A stretch of DNA of 64,000 nucleotides. It comes from an uncultured Lachnospiraceae bacterium. GTDB taxonomy: Bacteria; Bacillota; Clostridia; Lachnospirales; Lachnospiraceae. The translations under genes were made by a program, and so were the position numbers. Positions 1-7,422 of this stretch are shown here, piece by piece (the first letter of the stretch is position 1; each line of letters begins with the position of its first letter). The notes under the pieces were generated by a model, which worked only from the letters and a program-made list of their open reading frames with translations, was not told where the DNA came from and did not search any database. The stretch spans positions 1 through 64,000 of the forward strand of contig CAJURH010000005.1 of assembly GCA_910588775.1 (NCBI GenBank), given 5' to 3'.

Positions 1-71
1 ATTATACTAACATAAGCCCTCCCAAAAGTGTGCATAAATTTCACAGAATTGCCCTGTTCAATTTGTGCATA

Positions 72-1880
72 TTATATAAATAAGCTTTCAAACTCATCCC
101 GGTTAATCTTTTCCTTTTCCAAAAGCAACTGGGCACAGCGTTCCAGTACGTCCTTGTGCTCCAGAATCAGCCGCCTGGCTTTCTCATGACATTCATCAAT
201 GATATGCTTGATTTCTTCGTCAATGGCGCTGGCTATATGCTCGCTGTACCCCCGCGTATGAGCCAGATCCCTTCCTATAAACACCTCGTCGCCATCCTCT
301 CCATATGCGATTACGCCGATTTTGTCTGACATTCCATACTTGGTCACCATAGCCTTCGCCGTCTGGGTCGCCTGTTTGATGTCATTGGAAGCCCCTGTGG
401 TGATGTCGTCGAAAATCAATTCCTCCGCAACCCGGCCGCCCAGCATCACTGTAATATCTTGCAGCATCTGGCCGCGGGTGTTAAACATCTCATCCTTCTC
501 TGGCAGCGGCATGGTATAGCCTGCCGCGCCCATTCCAGTGGGAATAATGGATACGGTGTACACCGGTCCCACATCCGGCAGCAAATGGAACAAAATCGCA
601 TGGCCCGCCTCATGGTACGCAGTTATCCTCTTTTCTTTCTCGGAAATAATCTTGCTCTTTTTCTCCGCGCCAATGCCCACTTTGATAAAGGACTTGCGAA
701 TATCCTGCTGGGTCACATAGGCGCGGCTGTCCTTAGCCGTCACAATGGCCGCCTCGTTCAGCAGATTTTCCAGGTCCGCCCCGGTAAATCCAGCGGTGGT
801 CTGGGCAATCTGTTTCAGATCCACGTCATCGCCCAGTGGCTTTCCCTTGGCATGGACTTTCAGGATTTCCTCCCGGCCCTTCACATCCGGACGGCCCACC
901 GCCACTTTCCGGTCAAACCTTCCCGGACGCAGGATGGCCGGGTCCAAAATATCCACCCGGTTGGTGGCCGCCATCACGATGATGCCCTCGTTGACCCCGA
1001 AACCGTCCATCTCCACCAGAAGCTGGTTCAAGGTCTGCTCCCGCTCGTCGTGACCGCCACCCATGCCGGTTCCTCTCTGCCGGGCAACCGCGTCAATCTC
1101 GTCGATAAAGATTATACAGGGCGCATTCTTCTTACCCTCTTCAAAAAGATCGCGAACACGGGACGCGCCCACGCCCACAAACATTTCCACAAAATCTGAA
1201 CCGGAAATGGAGAAAAAGGGCACGCCAGCTTCCCCGGCCACTGCTTTGCCCAGAAGGGTCTTACCCGTTCCGGGAGGTCCCACCAGCAGCACGCCTTTTG
1301 GTATCCGTGCACCCACCTTGGTATATTTCTGAGGATTCTTTAAGAAATCCACCACTTCCACCAGATCTTCCTTCTCTTCCTGTAAGCCCGCCACATAGGA
1401 GAAATTAATCTTCTTATCCTCTTCCGTGGACATTCTGGCCCGGCTCTTCCCGAAGTTCATCATCTTCGTGTTGGAACCGCCGCCAGACATCTGCCGGTTC
1501 ATAAATACAAATAAAAAAAACACCAGGCCACATGTTACCAGAACAGGAAAGATACTGGAGAAAATACTTTCCTGGGGCACGTCGGCGATTTCCGGAGAAA
1601 TCCCATGCGCCTCCAAATACATCTCCACTTCCTTTACATCTGTGGCATAAAAATGTTTCTGGCTGCCATCTTCAAGTTCCACCCGCACTTGGCCGGTGGG
1701 ATATTCTTTATTGGGGTAAATCCGCACATCCAGCATTTCCCCCGCCTCCACGGCTTTCTCAAGCTGGGCTTTGGAAAAGTCCTCGCTGTTTTCCATCTGC
1801 TGACTTAAGAAAAGATATCCTGTAACCAGCGCAATGACCAACACCAGATACACTCCGATTCTACCAGGTTGCTTATACAC
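72..1880 (-). CDS. ftsH: ATP-dependent zinc metalloprotease FtsH
   Basis: Membrane-anchored AAA+ protease that extracts and degrades membrane and regulatory proteins. The 602 residues show an N-terminal membrane segment (about 9-25), an extracytoplasmic domain, a second segment (about 105-127), then the AAA module with Walker A GPPGTGKT at 201-208, Walker B IIFIDEID at about 256-263 and the second region of homology (TNRVDILDPAILRPGRFDR). The zinc protease motif HEAGH is at about 423-427. Length is normal for the family, with a short C-terminal tail. It is the last gene of the tilS-hpt-ftsH group, 48 bp after hpt, as in Bacillus. Identity is very secure. Confidence 0.98.
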   Translation of the reverse strand: MYKQPGRIGVYLVLVIALVTGYLFLSQQMENSEDFSKAQLEKAVEAGEMLDVRIYPNKEYPTGQVRVELEDGSQKHFYATDVKEVEMYLEAHGISPEIADVPQESIFSSIFPVLVTCGLVFFLFVFMNRQMSGGGSNTKMMNFGKSRARMSTEEDKKINFSYVAGLQEEKEDLVEVVDFLKNPQKYTKVGARIPKGVLLVGPPGTGKTLLGKAVAGEAGVPFFSISGSDFVEMFVGVGASRVRDLFEEGKKNAPCIIFIDEIDAVARQRGTGMGGGHDEREQTLNQLLVEMDGFGVNEGIIVMAATNRVDILDPAILRPGRFDRKVAVGRPDVKGREEILKVHAKGKPLGDDVDLKQIAQTTAGFTGADLENLLNEAAIVTAKDSRAYVTQQDIRKSFIKVGIGAEKKSKIISEKEKRITAYHEAGHAILFHLLPDVGPVYTVSIIPTGMGAAGYTMPLPEKDEMFNTRGQMLQDITVMLGGRVAEELIFDDITTGASNDIKQATQTAKAMVTKYGMSDKIGVIAYGEDGDEVFIGRDLAHTRGYSEHIASAIDEEIKHIIDECHEKARRLILEHKDVLERCAQLLLEKEKINRDEFESLFI

Positions 1881-1928
1881 GCTTTACGCCTCCTTCTTTC
1901 TATGACTTTCTATATCTCTATACATCCG

Positions 1929-2453
1929 CTATACGCCTTCTACAACCCCGATAAAGGGCAGGTTCCGGTATTTCTGCGCATAATCCAGTCCATATCCAAC
2001 CACGAACTCATCCGGAATCTCAAAACAAGTATAGTCTGCATCCACAGGCTTCACCCGGCGATCCGGTTTATCCAAAAGCGCCGCCAGCCGAAGGCTTGCT
2101 GGATTCCTGCCTTTTAAAATATCCATCAGATAATGCAGCGTTCTGCCGGAATCAATGATGTCTTCCACCAGCAGCACATCTTTTCCCTCCAAAGGCTCAT
2201 CCAAATCTTTTACGATACGCACAACCCCGCTGGACTTGGTGTCGTCCCCATAGCTGGTCACCGACATAAAATCCATAGTAACCGGAACGGTAATCCGTTT
2301 CGCCAGCTCACACGCGAAAAATACGCTGCCTTTGAGCACGCCCACCATATGCACGGTCCTTCCCTGGTAATCCGCGCTGATCCTGGCCGCGGCCTTCTGA
2401 ACCTTTTCCTCCACTTCTTCCTCCGTAATCAGTATGCGAATATTATTCTTCAT
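1929..2453 (-). CDS. hpt: Hypoxanthine phosphoribosyltransferase
   Basis: Purine salvage enzyme joining hypoxanthine or guanine to PRPP, in the cytoplasm. The PRPP-binding motif VEDIIDSGRT lies near residues 96-105, with the type I phosphoribosyltransferase fold before it (VLKGSVFFACELAKRI). Two in-frame ATGs occur. The second, at 2453, is chosen because the GGAGG box lies 8 nt upstream of it and only 2 nt from the first (2459). The start overlaps the end of tilS by 11 bp, which suggests translational coupling. The tilS-hpt-ftsH order is conserved in Firmicutes. About 174 residues, the usual length. Confidence 0.95.
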   Translation of the reverse strand: MKNNIRILITEEEVEEKVQKAAARISADYQGRTVHMVGVLKGSVFFACELAKRITVPVTMDFMSVTSYGDDTKSSGVVRIVKDLDEPLEGKDVLLVEDIIDSGRTLHYLMDILKGRNPASLRLAALLDKPDRRVKPVDADYTCFEIPDEFVVGYGLDYAQKYRNLPFIGVVEGV

Positions 2454-3822
2454 ACTCATATCCTCCTTCGTATACCATCTCCAGCGCTTCCCCGGCGTCC
2501 GGCCTCACCTTGTATGATTCATTGAGGCGGTAACCCACCACCCATAAGACTTCGCTGCCCTGCGCCACCAGGACGACCTGGTCCCGCTGCCGCCTGGGCG
2601 TTTTGCAATCTATAAAATAATCTTTGAGCTTTTTTCTCCCGCCGGATGCATTTACCGCCAGATAATCCCCTGGCTGCCTGGTCCGCACTTTTACAGTATT
2701 CTTTATTTTATCATAATTTAACCATTTCGTATATCTTTTTTGCGGGACCTGTTGAAAATTATTTGGGACAATCCGGCAGCGCAACCGCAGCCCCGGTCCC
2801 ACCGTCTCTCCAGGTATCTGCAACGGAATGCAAAAACCGTCCGCGCTCTCACGCTCTTCCCTTTCCATATAAAAGGATATGCCGCCGTATTCCTTCCTGG
2901 CCCGGATTCCATGGGGAAGCTCAAGGATTTTCCCCACCGGCATGACCGCCCACTGCATCAGCCTGTCGTAATGCTTGGCGCCAATATCTTTTCTTATCTG
3001 AAATGCGCCGCTTAAGAACTCCCGCAGCCCATAATAGACCGGAACCGGATTCTCACAGAAAAAAGCGTCTGCCAGAAAATCCTGCCGCCGGTATTTTTCC
3101 AACAAGGCTTGCCCTTGGCTTTGCAGATACGCGTCTGCCTGCCCCAGAATTTCCGCCGTCCTGGCCATATGGCTTACCACGCGCCCGTTGACCTGACTCT
3201 CCATTCCAGCGAGAATGCCATGGCGGATGCGGTTTCTGGTATAATCGTCCTCCTGGTTGCTGCTATCCTCCACGTGGGCGTATCCCATTTCCTGTAGATA
3301 ATGCTCAATTTCTTCCCGTTCTAAACACAAAAGAGGCCGGATGCGAAAGCCATCAAAGGGAGATAATCCTGCCAGCCCGGCAAGTCCAGTCCCTCGCGCC
3401 AGATGATGAAGTATGGTCTCCGCCTGATCATTCTTATGGTGCGCCAGCGCCAGTTTCGTACAGTTCCACTTCTCTATCCATATGCGAAAAATCTCCCGGC
3501 GCGCCTCCCGGCCGGCTTCTTCCAGACCGATTTTTCGCTCCTTCGCCATCTGGCCAACCGGCGCCTTTATGCAGCGGCAGGGAATTTCATATTCTTGGCA
3601 CAGCTCTTTAACGAACTTCTCGTCCCGATCCGCCTCTGCGCCACGAAGACCGTGGTTTACGTGCACCGCCATCAACTGAAAATCAAGGCTTTCCCGATAT
3701 TTCCGCAATATATGAAACAGGGCTGCCGAATCTGCCCCTCCAGACAAACCAATCAGCACCCTGTCCCCATTCTCAATCATATGATATTTTCCGATATATT
3801 CCCGGACCCTTTTTTCAATCAT
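2443..3822 (-). CDS. tilS: tRNA(Ile)-lysidine synthase TilS
   Basis: Makes lysidine at the wobble C34 of the AUA-reading tRNA-Ile, using ATP and lysine. The N-type ATP pyrophosphatase loop SGGADS sits at residues 27-32, followed by the PP-loop ATPase domain, and the C-terminus carries the TilS_C-type region (KKLKDYFIDCKTPRRQRDQVVLV). About 459 residues, normal for a full-length Firmicutes TilS. The ATG at 3822 is preferred over an in-frame GTG at 3834 because GGGAG lies 5 nt before the ATG. It follows spoIIE by 38 bp and overlaps hpt. Confidence 0.95.
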   Translation of the reverse strand: MIEKRVREYIGKYHMIENGDRVLIGLSGGADSAALFHILRKYRESLDFQLMAVHVNHGLRGAEADRDEKFVKELCQEYEIPCRCIKAPVGQMAKERKIGLEEAGREARREIFRIWIEKWNCTKLALAHHKNDQAETILHHLARGTGLAGLAGLSPFDGFRIRPLLCLEREEIEHYLQEMGYAHVEDSSNQEDDYTRNRIRHGILAGMESQVNGRVVSHMARTAEILGQADAYLQSQGQALLEKYRRQDFLADAFFCENPVPVYYGLREFLSGAFQIRKDIGAKHYDRLMQWAVMPVGKILELPHGIRARKEYGGISFYMEREERESADGFCIPLQIPGETVGPGLRLRCRIVPNNFQQVPQKRYTKWLNYDKIKNTVKVRTRQPGDYLAVNASGGRKKLKDYFIDCKTPRRQRDQVVLVAQGSEVLWVVGYRLNESYKVRPDAGEALEMVYEGGYEYEE

Positions 3823-3860
3823 GTATTCTCCCACCGCCGCCGCTTCCCGGCGACATCCCG

Positions 3861-5348
3861 TTATTTTTTCCAGATTCCGGCCACCAGCACCGTCATATCG
3901 TCTCTGGCCTTATAATCGCAGTAGGCCAGCGCCCGGTCCAGAATGCCTCTGCCCATTTCCCTGGGCGCCTGGCTATGTACTTGCAGGATGATTTCTTTCA
4001 TGGTTTCTTCTTCCTTGTCCAGGGGCAGTGCGTCCAGGACTCCGTCCGTGACCATAATCAGGAAATCTCCGCTGTACAGCTTACGGGAGGTTGTCTCAAA
4101 GTCAATCTGATCACCCATCCCCAGGGCCAGGCTGGTGGACGTAATCGCCTCCACCCACTGGTCCCGCCGGATAAATGTGGTGGCCGCCCCGGCCTTTAGG
4201 AATTCGCACACGCCTGTGTACAAATCAATGGTGCATAAATCCATTGTGGAGAACATGTCATCCTGCCTTTTTAAGATCACTGCGCTGTTCACCAGTTTTG
4301 CCGCAGCCTCATTGGTAAAGCCCGACTCCAGAAACTGTTCCAGCAAATCCACCACCATTTCACTCTCTTTGCTCGCTTCCATACCAGAACCCATGCCGTC
4401 TGAGAGACACAGAATCAATTTTCCCTCTTCCTCCTGGCAGCAGGCATAGCTATCGCCGGACACTCTTTCCTTGTCCTTGGGAACCTTGGCCACTCCATAC
4501 AGCGCCTGGAAATTCATCTTTTCCGTAAAATGCACGGTGCGGCTTTCCCCATTTATGGTGCATCGGCTGGTGTTCACCGGAACCAGCGTGTCTCCCCATA
4601 ACTCTGATAGGACCTCCGCCGCCTCCAACGCGGACACACATTGACCATTCTTGGCCTGCATAGTTAAATACGCCTGTTTGCGGCTGCCTTCCCGCTCCAT
4701 AATCCATACGGACTTCAAACGTATGCCTTTCTTTTTCAGACTATAGCGCAGCTCGTCCGCGAACTCACGGGAGGGCTGCACAATCTCAGACAGCTCCCAG
4801 GCCACCTGACCCAGCAGCCCGGATATTTCCGAAAACTGCTGGGCAGCCGCCAACCGGTTCTCGATCATTCGGTTATTCCACACCAGTTTTTCCCGCTCTC
4901 TCTGGAAAAAGTGATTCAGTTCCTGGGTAAACTGATACGCATGCACGCATTGACCCTTCCACTCCTTCGACAGCTCTTTTCGCCGCTCTTCCTTTCCGCT
5001 CTCCAGGGCGCGCACCAGCTTTTCCCCCAGACGCAGACGCTCTTCGCCGTCCCAGCACTCCTGCCTCTGGTGACAGTTGCTACATACTTGGCTGTACGCC
5101 TGCCAAACCACATCCTGCGCCTGCTCATTGGAAAGGTAATCCTTCCGGTAGGGCATCCCGTAAAAAGTGTCCGCCAGCTTCCGAAACGCCTGGGCGTATT
5201 TCTCCACCCGCTCTTTCTGAGGTTGCCCAAATACCTGCCCAGCCGGAATATCTTCCTGTTTCTGGCGCAAAGAAAAAATAGTTTTTGCCATGTCCCGTAC
5301 AATCAGCAGTGCGCTGATCACGAGCATGGCAACAATCCATACATGCAT
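3861..5348 (-). CDS. spoIIE: Stage II sporulation protein E phosphatase, short form with one membrane segment
   Basis: PP2C-type serine phosphatase that dephosphorylates SpoIIAA to release sigma-F in the forespore (family knowledge). The PP2C residues are all present: SGDS at 297-300, DGMGSG at 317-322, TDG at 434-436 and RDD at 482-484. A cysteine cluster, C89, C92 and C98, lies in the linker, as in other SpoIIE proteins. The protein has 495 residues and only one hydrophobic segment (about 3-17), whereas Bacillus SpoIIE is about 830 residues with ten membrane segments. No coding sequence precedes the start, only a promoter, so the short form looks native. The start has a GGGGG box 6 nt upstream. 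Confidence 0.93.
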   Translation of the reverse strand: MHVWIVAMLVISALLIVRDMAKTIFSLRQKQEDIPAGQVFGQPQKERVEKYAQAFRKLADTFYGMPYRKDYLSNEQAQDVVWQAYSQVCSNCHQRQECWDGEERLRLGEKLVRALESGKEERRKELSKEWKGQCVHAYQFTQELNHFFQREREKLVWNNRMIENRLAAAQQFSEISGLLGQVAWELSEIVQPSREFADELRYSLKKKGIRLKSVWIMEREGSRKQAYLTMQAKNGQCVSALEAAEVLSELWGDTLVPVNTSRCTINGESRTVHFTEKMNFQALYGVAKVPKDKERVSGDSYACCQEEEGKLILCLSDGMGSGMEASKESEMVVDLLEQFLESGFTNEAAAKLVNSAVILKRQDDMFSTMDLCTIDLYTGVCEFLKAGAATTFIRRDQWVEAITSTSLALGMGDQIDFETTSRKLYSGDFLIMVTDGVLDALPLDKEEETMKEIILQVHSQAPREMGRGILDRALAYCDYKARDDMTVLVAGIWKK

Positions 5349-5398
5349 TTATATCCCCCTTTCCCTGATAAACAGTCTATCTATCCTTTTAACAGGGA

Positions 5399-5432
5399 AT
5401 TATAGAGGATTTTCCTTAAAATCTTTGTCAAA
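5399..5432 (-). promoter_or_regulatory. Spo0A-type spoIIE promoter with 21-bp spacer and 0A box
   Basis: On the minus strand a TTGACA -35 box (5426-5431) and a TATAAT -10 box (5399-5404) are separated by 21 bp, 4 bp more than the sigma-A optimum. The plus strand reads TTTGTCAAA at 5424-5432, a full match to the Spo0A box TTTGTCRAA, lying over the -35. Bacillus spoIIE and spoIIG promoters are known for over-long spacers and Spo0A boxes near the -35. The -10 box is about 50 bp before the spoIIE start. Confidence 0.75.
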
Positions 5433-5476
5433 CACCGCCGAATGGAGTATAAAATTTCCAGACATAATCTGAGGAA

Positions 5477-5788
5477 TTATTTCCCTTCCGACTCCTTGAA
5501 AATTATTTCGTTATCTTTCACCAGACCAAGACGGTCCCGCGCCGCCTCTTCCACGTATTCATCGGTCTGCATATATTCTTTCTGCCCGTCTATTTCCTTG
5601 GTCCTGGCCTTCTCTTCTTCCAACTTCTTGGTTAGAACCTGCTCCTGCTCCTGATAGCGCGCCAGTTCACTCTCCAATAGCTCTCCTTGCCATAACAGAA
5701 TGCACAGCAAAAACAGGACGACCAGGCTAATGCAGAACATGGCTGCCCTATTCCGCTTTCTTCGCCTTATCTCCGCTCTTCTTTTCAA
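5477..5788 (-). CDS. divIC: Septum formation initiator (DivIC/FtsB family)
   Basis: Small bitopic division protein of the FtsL-DivIC-DivIB divisome subcomplex. The 103 residues have a basic N-terminus (residues 1-15, rich in Arg and Lys), one membrane segment (about 17-34) and an extracellular coiled coil (about 40-75, ELARYQEQEQVLTKKLEEEK). The tail GLVKDNEIIFKE matches the family end. The start overlaps the end of yabQ by 41 bp. An internal ATG at 5740 would remove the basic anchor, so the longer start is kept. It sits between yabQ and spoIIE, as in Bacillus. Confidence 0.88.
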   Translation of the reverse strand: MKRRAEIRRRKRNRAAMFCISLVVLFLLCILLWQGELLESELARYQEQEQVLTKKLEEEKARTKEIDGQKEYMQTDEYVEEAARDRLGLVKDNEIIFKESEGK

Positions 5789-6236
5789 TTTTTAAGCCTC
5801 TTTTTAACTTTCCGATTTTTTTCACAAATCCTTGCCACAGGGTACGCAGCTTTTTAGACACTAAAATTTTACAATGTCTTACGGCAAATAGCAACCTTTT
5901 TTCCACGGAAATTAGAAATTTCAAGGGTATTTCAAGGATTCTTACAGACATCGACACAAATTTACCGCTGATAGTGCAAGAATAAAACGTCATACCCAGA
6001 ATAACCGCGATTATGGAGTAACCGCGTATGTTTCCCTCATTTGCCTGATACATTTTCCCAAATAAGAAGATGCCCGCCAAGGACCAGTACGCCAGATCTT
6101 CCAAGCTTACAAGCAACGCCTGCCGCGGAAACAGCCTGCGCCCTATGCGCAACAAGTCGTAAAAAAAAAGTAAAAATACCCCCCACAATATGGACTGGAA
6201 AAAGAAGAACAGCTCATGATTCATATAAGCGCTCAT
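5748..6236 (-). CDS. yabQ: Spore cortex biosynthesis protein YabQ
   Basis: Membrane protein needed for spore cortex formation in Bacillus. The 162 residues show hydrophobic segments at about 8-27, 40-62 and 70-93, followed by a basic cytoplasmic tail (RLLFAVRHCKILVSKKLRTL and onward). Family identity rests on membrane topology and the conserved yabP-yabQ-divIC-spoIIE order. It starts 3 bp after the yabP stop codon, so the two are probably co-translated. Expression in the mother cell under sigma-E is expected from the family; no such promoter was identified here. Confidence 0.85.
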   Translation of the reverse strand: MSAYMNHELFFFFQSILWGVFLLFFYDLLRIGRRLFPRQALLVSLEDLAYWSLAGIFLFGKMYQANEGNIRGYSIIAVILGMTFYSCTISGKFVSMSVRILEIPLKFLISVEKRLLFAVRHCKILVSKKLRTLWQGFVKKIGKLKRGLKIEKKSGDKAKKAE

Positions 6237-6239
6237 ACG

Positions 6240-6527
6240 CTACTGCAACAGGCGCCTCAGCACGGATTTGCCCTTTTTCTTGCCTGCCGGGCCGTCTTCC
6301 GTATAGATAACCTGATCCACCCTTCCTGTCATCTCCAGGTCCCCTTTTTCCAAATCCAGCTGTTTGACATGCATTTCTTCCCCTTTTAGCGTCAGCACGC
6401 CGCACTGGGATCGGAGAACAACCAGTTTTTCGTCAAAAGAAAGTACATCCAGAACGCCTGTGATTAAACCCTGACGACGATTCGTAAATGAAAGTTTGTG
6501 AGACATTGACGGCCGTTTCTCTTCCAA
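6240..6527 (-). CDS. yabP: Sporulation protein YabP
   Basis: Small protein of the YabP/YqfC family, required for spore cortex formation. The core, SFTNRRQGLITGVLDVLSFDEKLV then GVLTLKGEEMHVKQLDLEKGDLEMTGRVDQVIY, matches the family beta-rich domain; a basic tail follows. The start at 6527 is TTG and has GGGGGAG close upstream. An ATG at 6506 (MSHKL) is a possible alternative with weaker spacing. It is followed almost immediately by yabQ and sits downstream of the S4-domain gene, matching Bacillus synteny. Confidence 0.86.
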   Translation of the reverse strand: MEEKRPSMSHKLSFTNRRQGLITGVLDVLSFDEKLVVLRSQCGVLTLKGEEMHVKQLDLEKGDLEMTGRVDQVIYTEDGPAGKKKGKSVLRRLLQ

Positions 6528-6587
6528 ACAACTCCCCCGCTCTTTACTTTTCTCCTCTAAGTTTATGTCAGGGAGGCGAAAGATATG

Positions 6588-6833
6588 TTATAGATAACGG
6601 AACATTTTTTCCGCTTCTTCTTTCCTGGACGTTTCCTTAATCTCCAGAACCTCTACTTTCGTCTGCCGGGAACCAAACTGGATCTCAATAATGTCTCCCG
6701 GTTTTACGCTGGCGGAAGCTTTGGCCGCCTTGTCGTTCACCAAAACTCTGCCTGCGTCGCAGGCTTCATTGGCAACAGTCCTGCGTTTAATCAGCCGGGA
6801 AACTTTCAAGAATTTATCTAACCTCATAATCAT
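6588..6833 (-). CDS. S4-domain RNA-binding protein (RqcP/YabO-like)
   Basis: 81-residue protein that is essentially a single S4 RNA-binding fold (RLDKFLKVSRLIKRRTVANE and the VNDKAAKASASVKPGDIIEI segment). In Bacillus the gene at this place (YabO/RqcP) binds the 50S subunit and assists RqcH in ribosome-associated quality control; assignment here is by domain and position. GAGAGGA lies 5-6 nt upstream of the ATG at 6833, with a second ATG two codons in. It sits between hup and yabP, as in other Firmicutes. Confidence 0.9.
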   Translation of the reverse strand: MIMRLDKFLKVSRLIKRRTVANEACDAGRVLVNDKAAKASASVKPGDIIEIQFGSRQTKVEVLEIKETSRKEEAEKMFRYL

Positions 6834-6856
6834 TCACATCCTCTCACTATCACAAA

Positions 6857-6882
6857 CAGGGGGAACGCCTGCGTTCCCCCTG
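6857..6882 (-). terminator. Hairpin terminator after hup
   Basis: A 12-bp perfect inverted repeat (6857-6868 with 6871-6882, CAGGGGGAACGC arm) lies just after the hup stop codon. On the minus strand the hairpin is followed by only a short U-rich stretch (UUUGUG), so termination may be partial and allow read-through into the S4 gene. Confidence 0.6.
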
Positions 6883-6907
6883 CCTGAACAATATCTATCA
6901 CTCGACT

Positions 6908-7183
6908 CTAACTGTTCACGATGTCCTTCAAAGCCTTGCCCGCTTTAAACTTTGGAGCTTTAGACGCTTCTATCATCATCGTCTCGCCAGTCTGCGGATT
7001 CCTGCCTTCTCTGGCCGCTCTCTGGGACACTTCGAATGTGCCGAATCCCACCAACTGAACCTTCCCATCGTTCTTTAATTCCTCGGAAACTACATCAATG
7101 AAAGCTTTCAGCGCCGCCTCCACATCTTTTTTTGAAAGATCTGCCTCTTTGGCCATCGCAGCCACTAGTTCCGTCTTGTTCAT
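6908..7183 (-). CDS. hup: DNA-binding protein HU
   Basis: Nucleoid-associated histone-like protein that bends DNA as a dimer. The 91 residues begin MNKTELVAAMAKEADLSKKD and carry the diagnostic loop GRNPQTGE around residues 60-67 and the C-terminal helix (KAPKFKAGKALKDIVN). The ATG at 7183 is chosen because AGGAGG lies 7 nt before it; an upstream in-frame start would add residues absent from HU. A strong promoter lies about 150 bp upstream and a hairpin follows, so hup is probably largely monocistronic. Confidence 0.97.
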   Translation of the reverse strand: MNKTELVAAMAKEADLSKKDVEAALKAFIDVVSEELKNDGKVQLVGFGTFEVSQRAAREGRNPQTGETMMIEASKAPKFKAGKALKDIVNS

Positions 7184-7333
7184 AGTGCTTCCTCCTAACA
7201 ATCTCATTCATGCCAAACCCTGCCGCGCCCACAGCGTTATTTTCTAAATAAACTGGTCTGTCCGCTTACACAGACTCCCTTGTCTTCTCAATATCCCCAG
7301 ATACATTTCTGAATTTATCTCTTTCAGAATATA

Positions 7334-7362
7334 TTTATATACTGTTTTATTGGCTTTGTCAA
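7334..7362 (-). promoter_or_regulatory. Sigma-A-type promoter of hup
   Basis: TTGACA (7357-7362) and TATAAA (7334-7339) are separated by 17 bp on the minus strand. The predicted leader to the HU start is about 145 nt. The surrounding sequence is AT-rich and no other gene could use it. Confidence 0.8.
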
Positions 7363-7422
7363 GGAGTTTCCTAAATTTCAAGGGATAATCCCCAGGTTTT
7401 TCAGTTTTTTTACAGGATTTTC

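Noticed and set aside
1..71. Terminator after ftsH
   Set aside because: The sequence has a direct repeat (TGTGCATA) and only a weak 5-bp stem; no convincing hairpin and U-run.
459..1199. 246-residue plus-strand frame inside ftsH
   Set aside because: Antisense shadow of a secure gene, with skewed composition rich in His, Leu and Gln.
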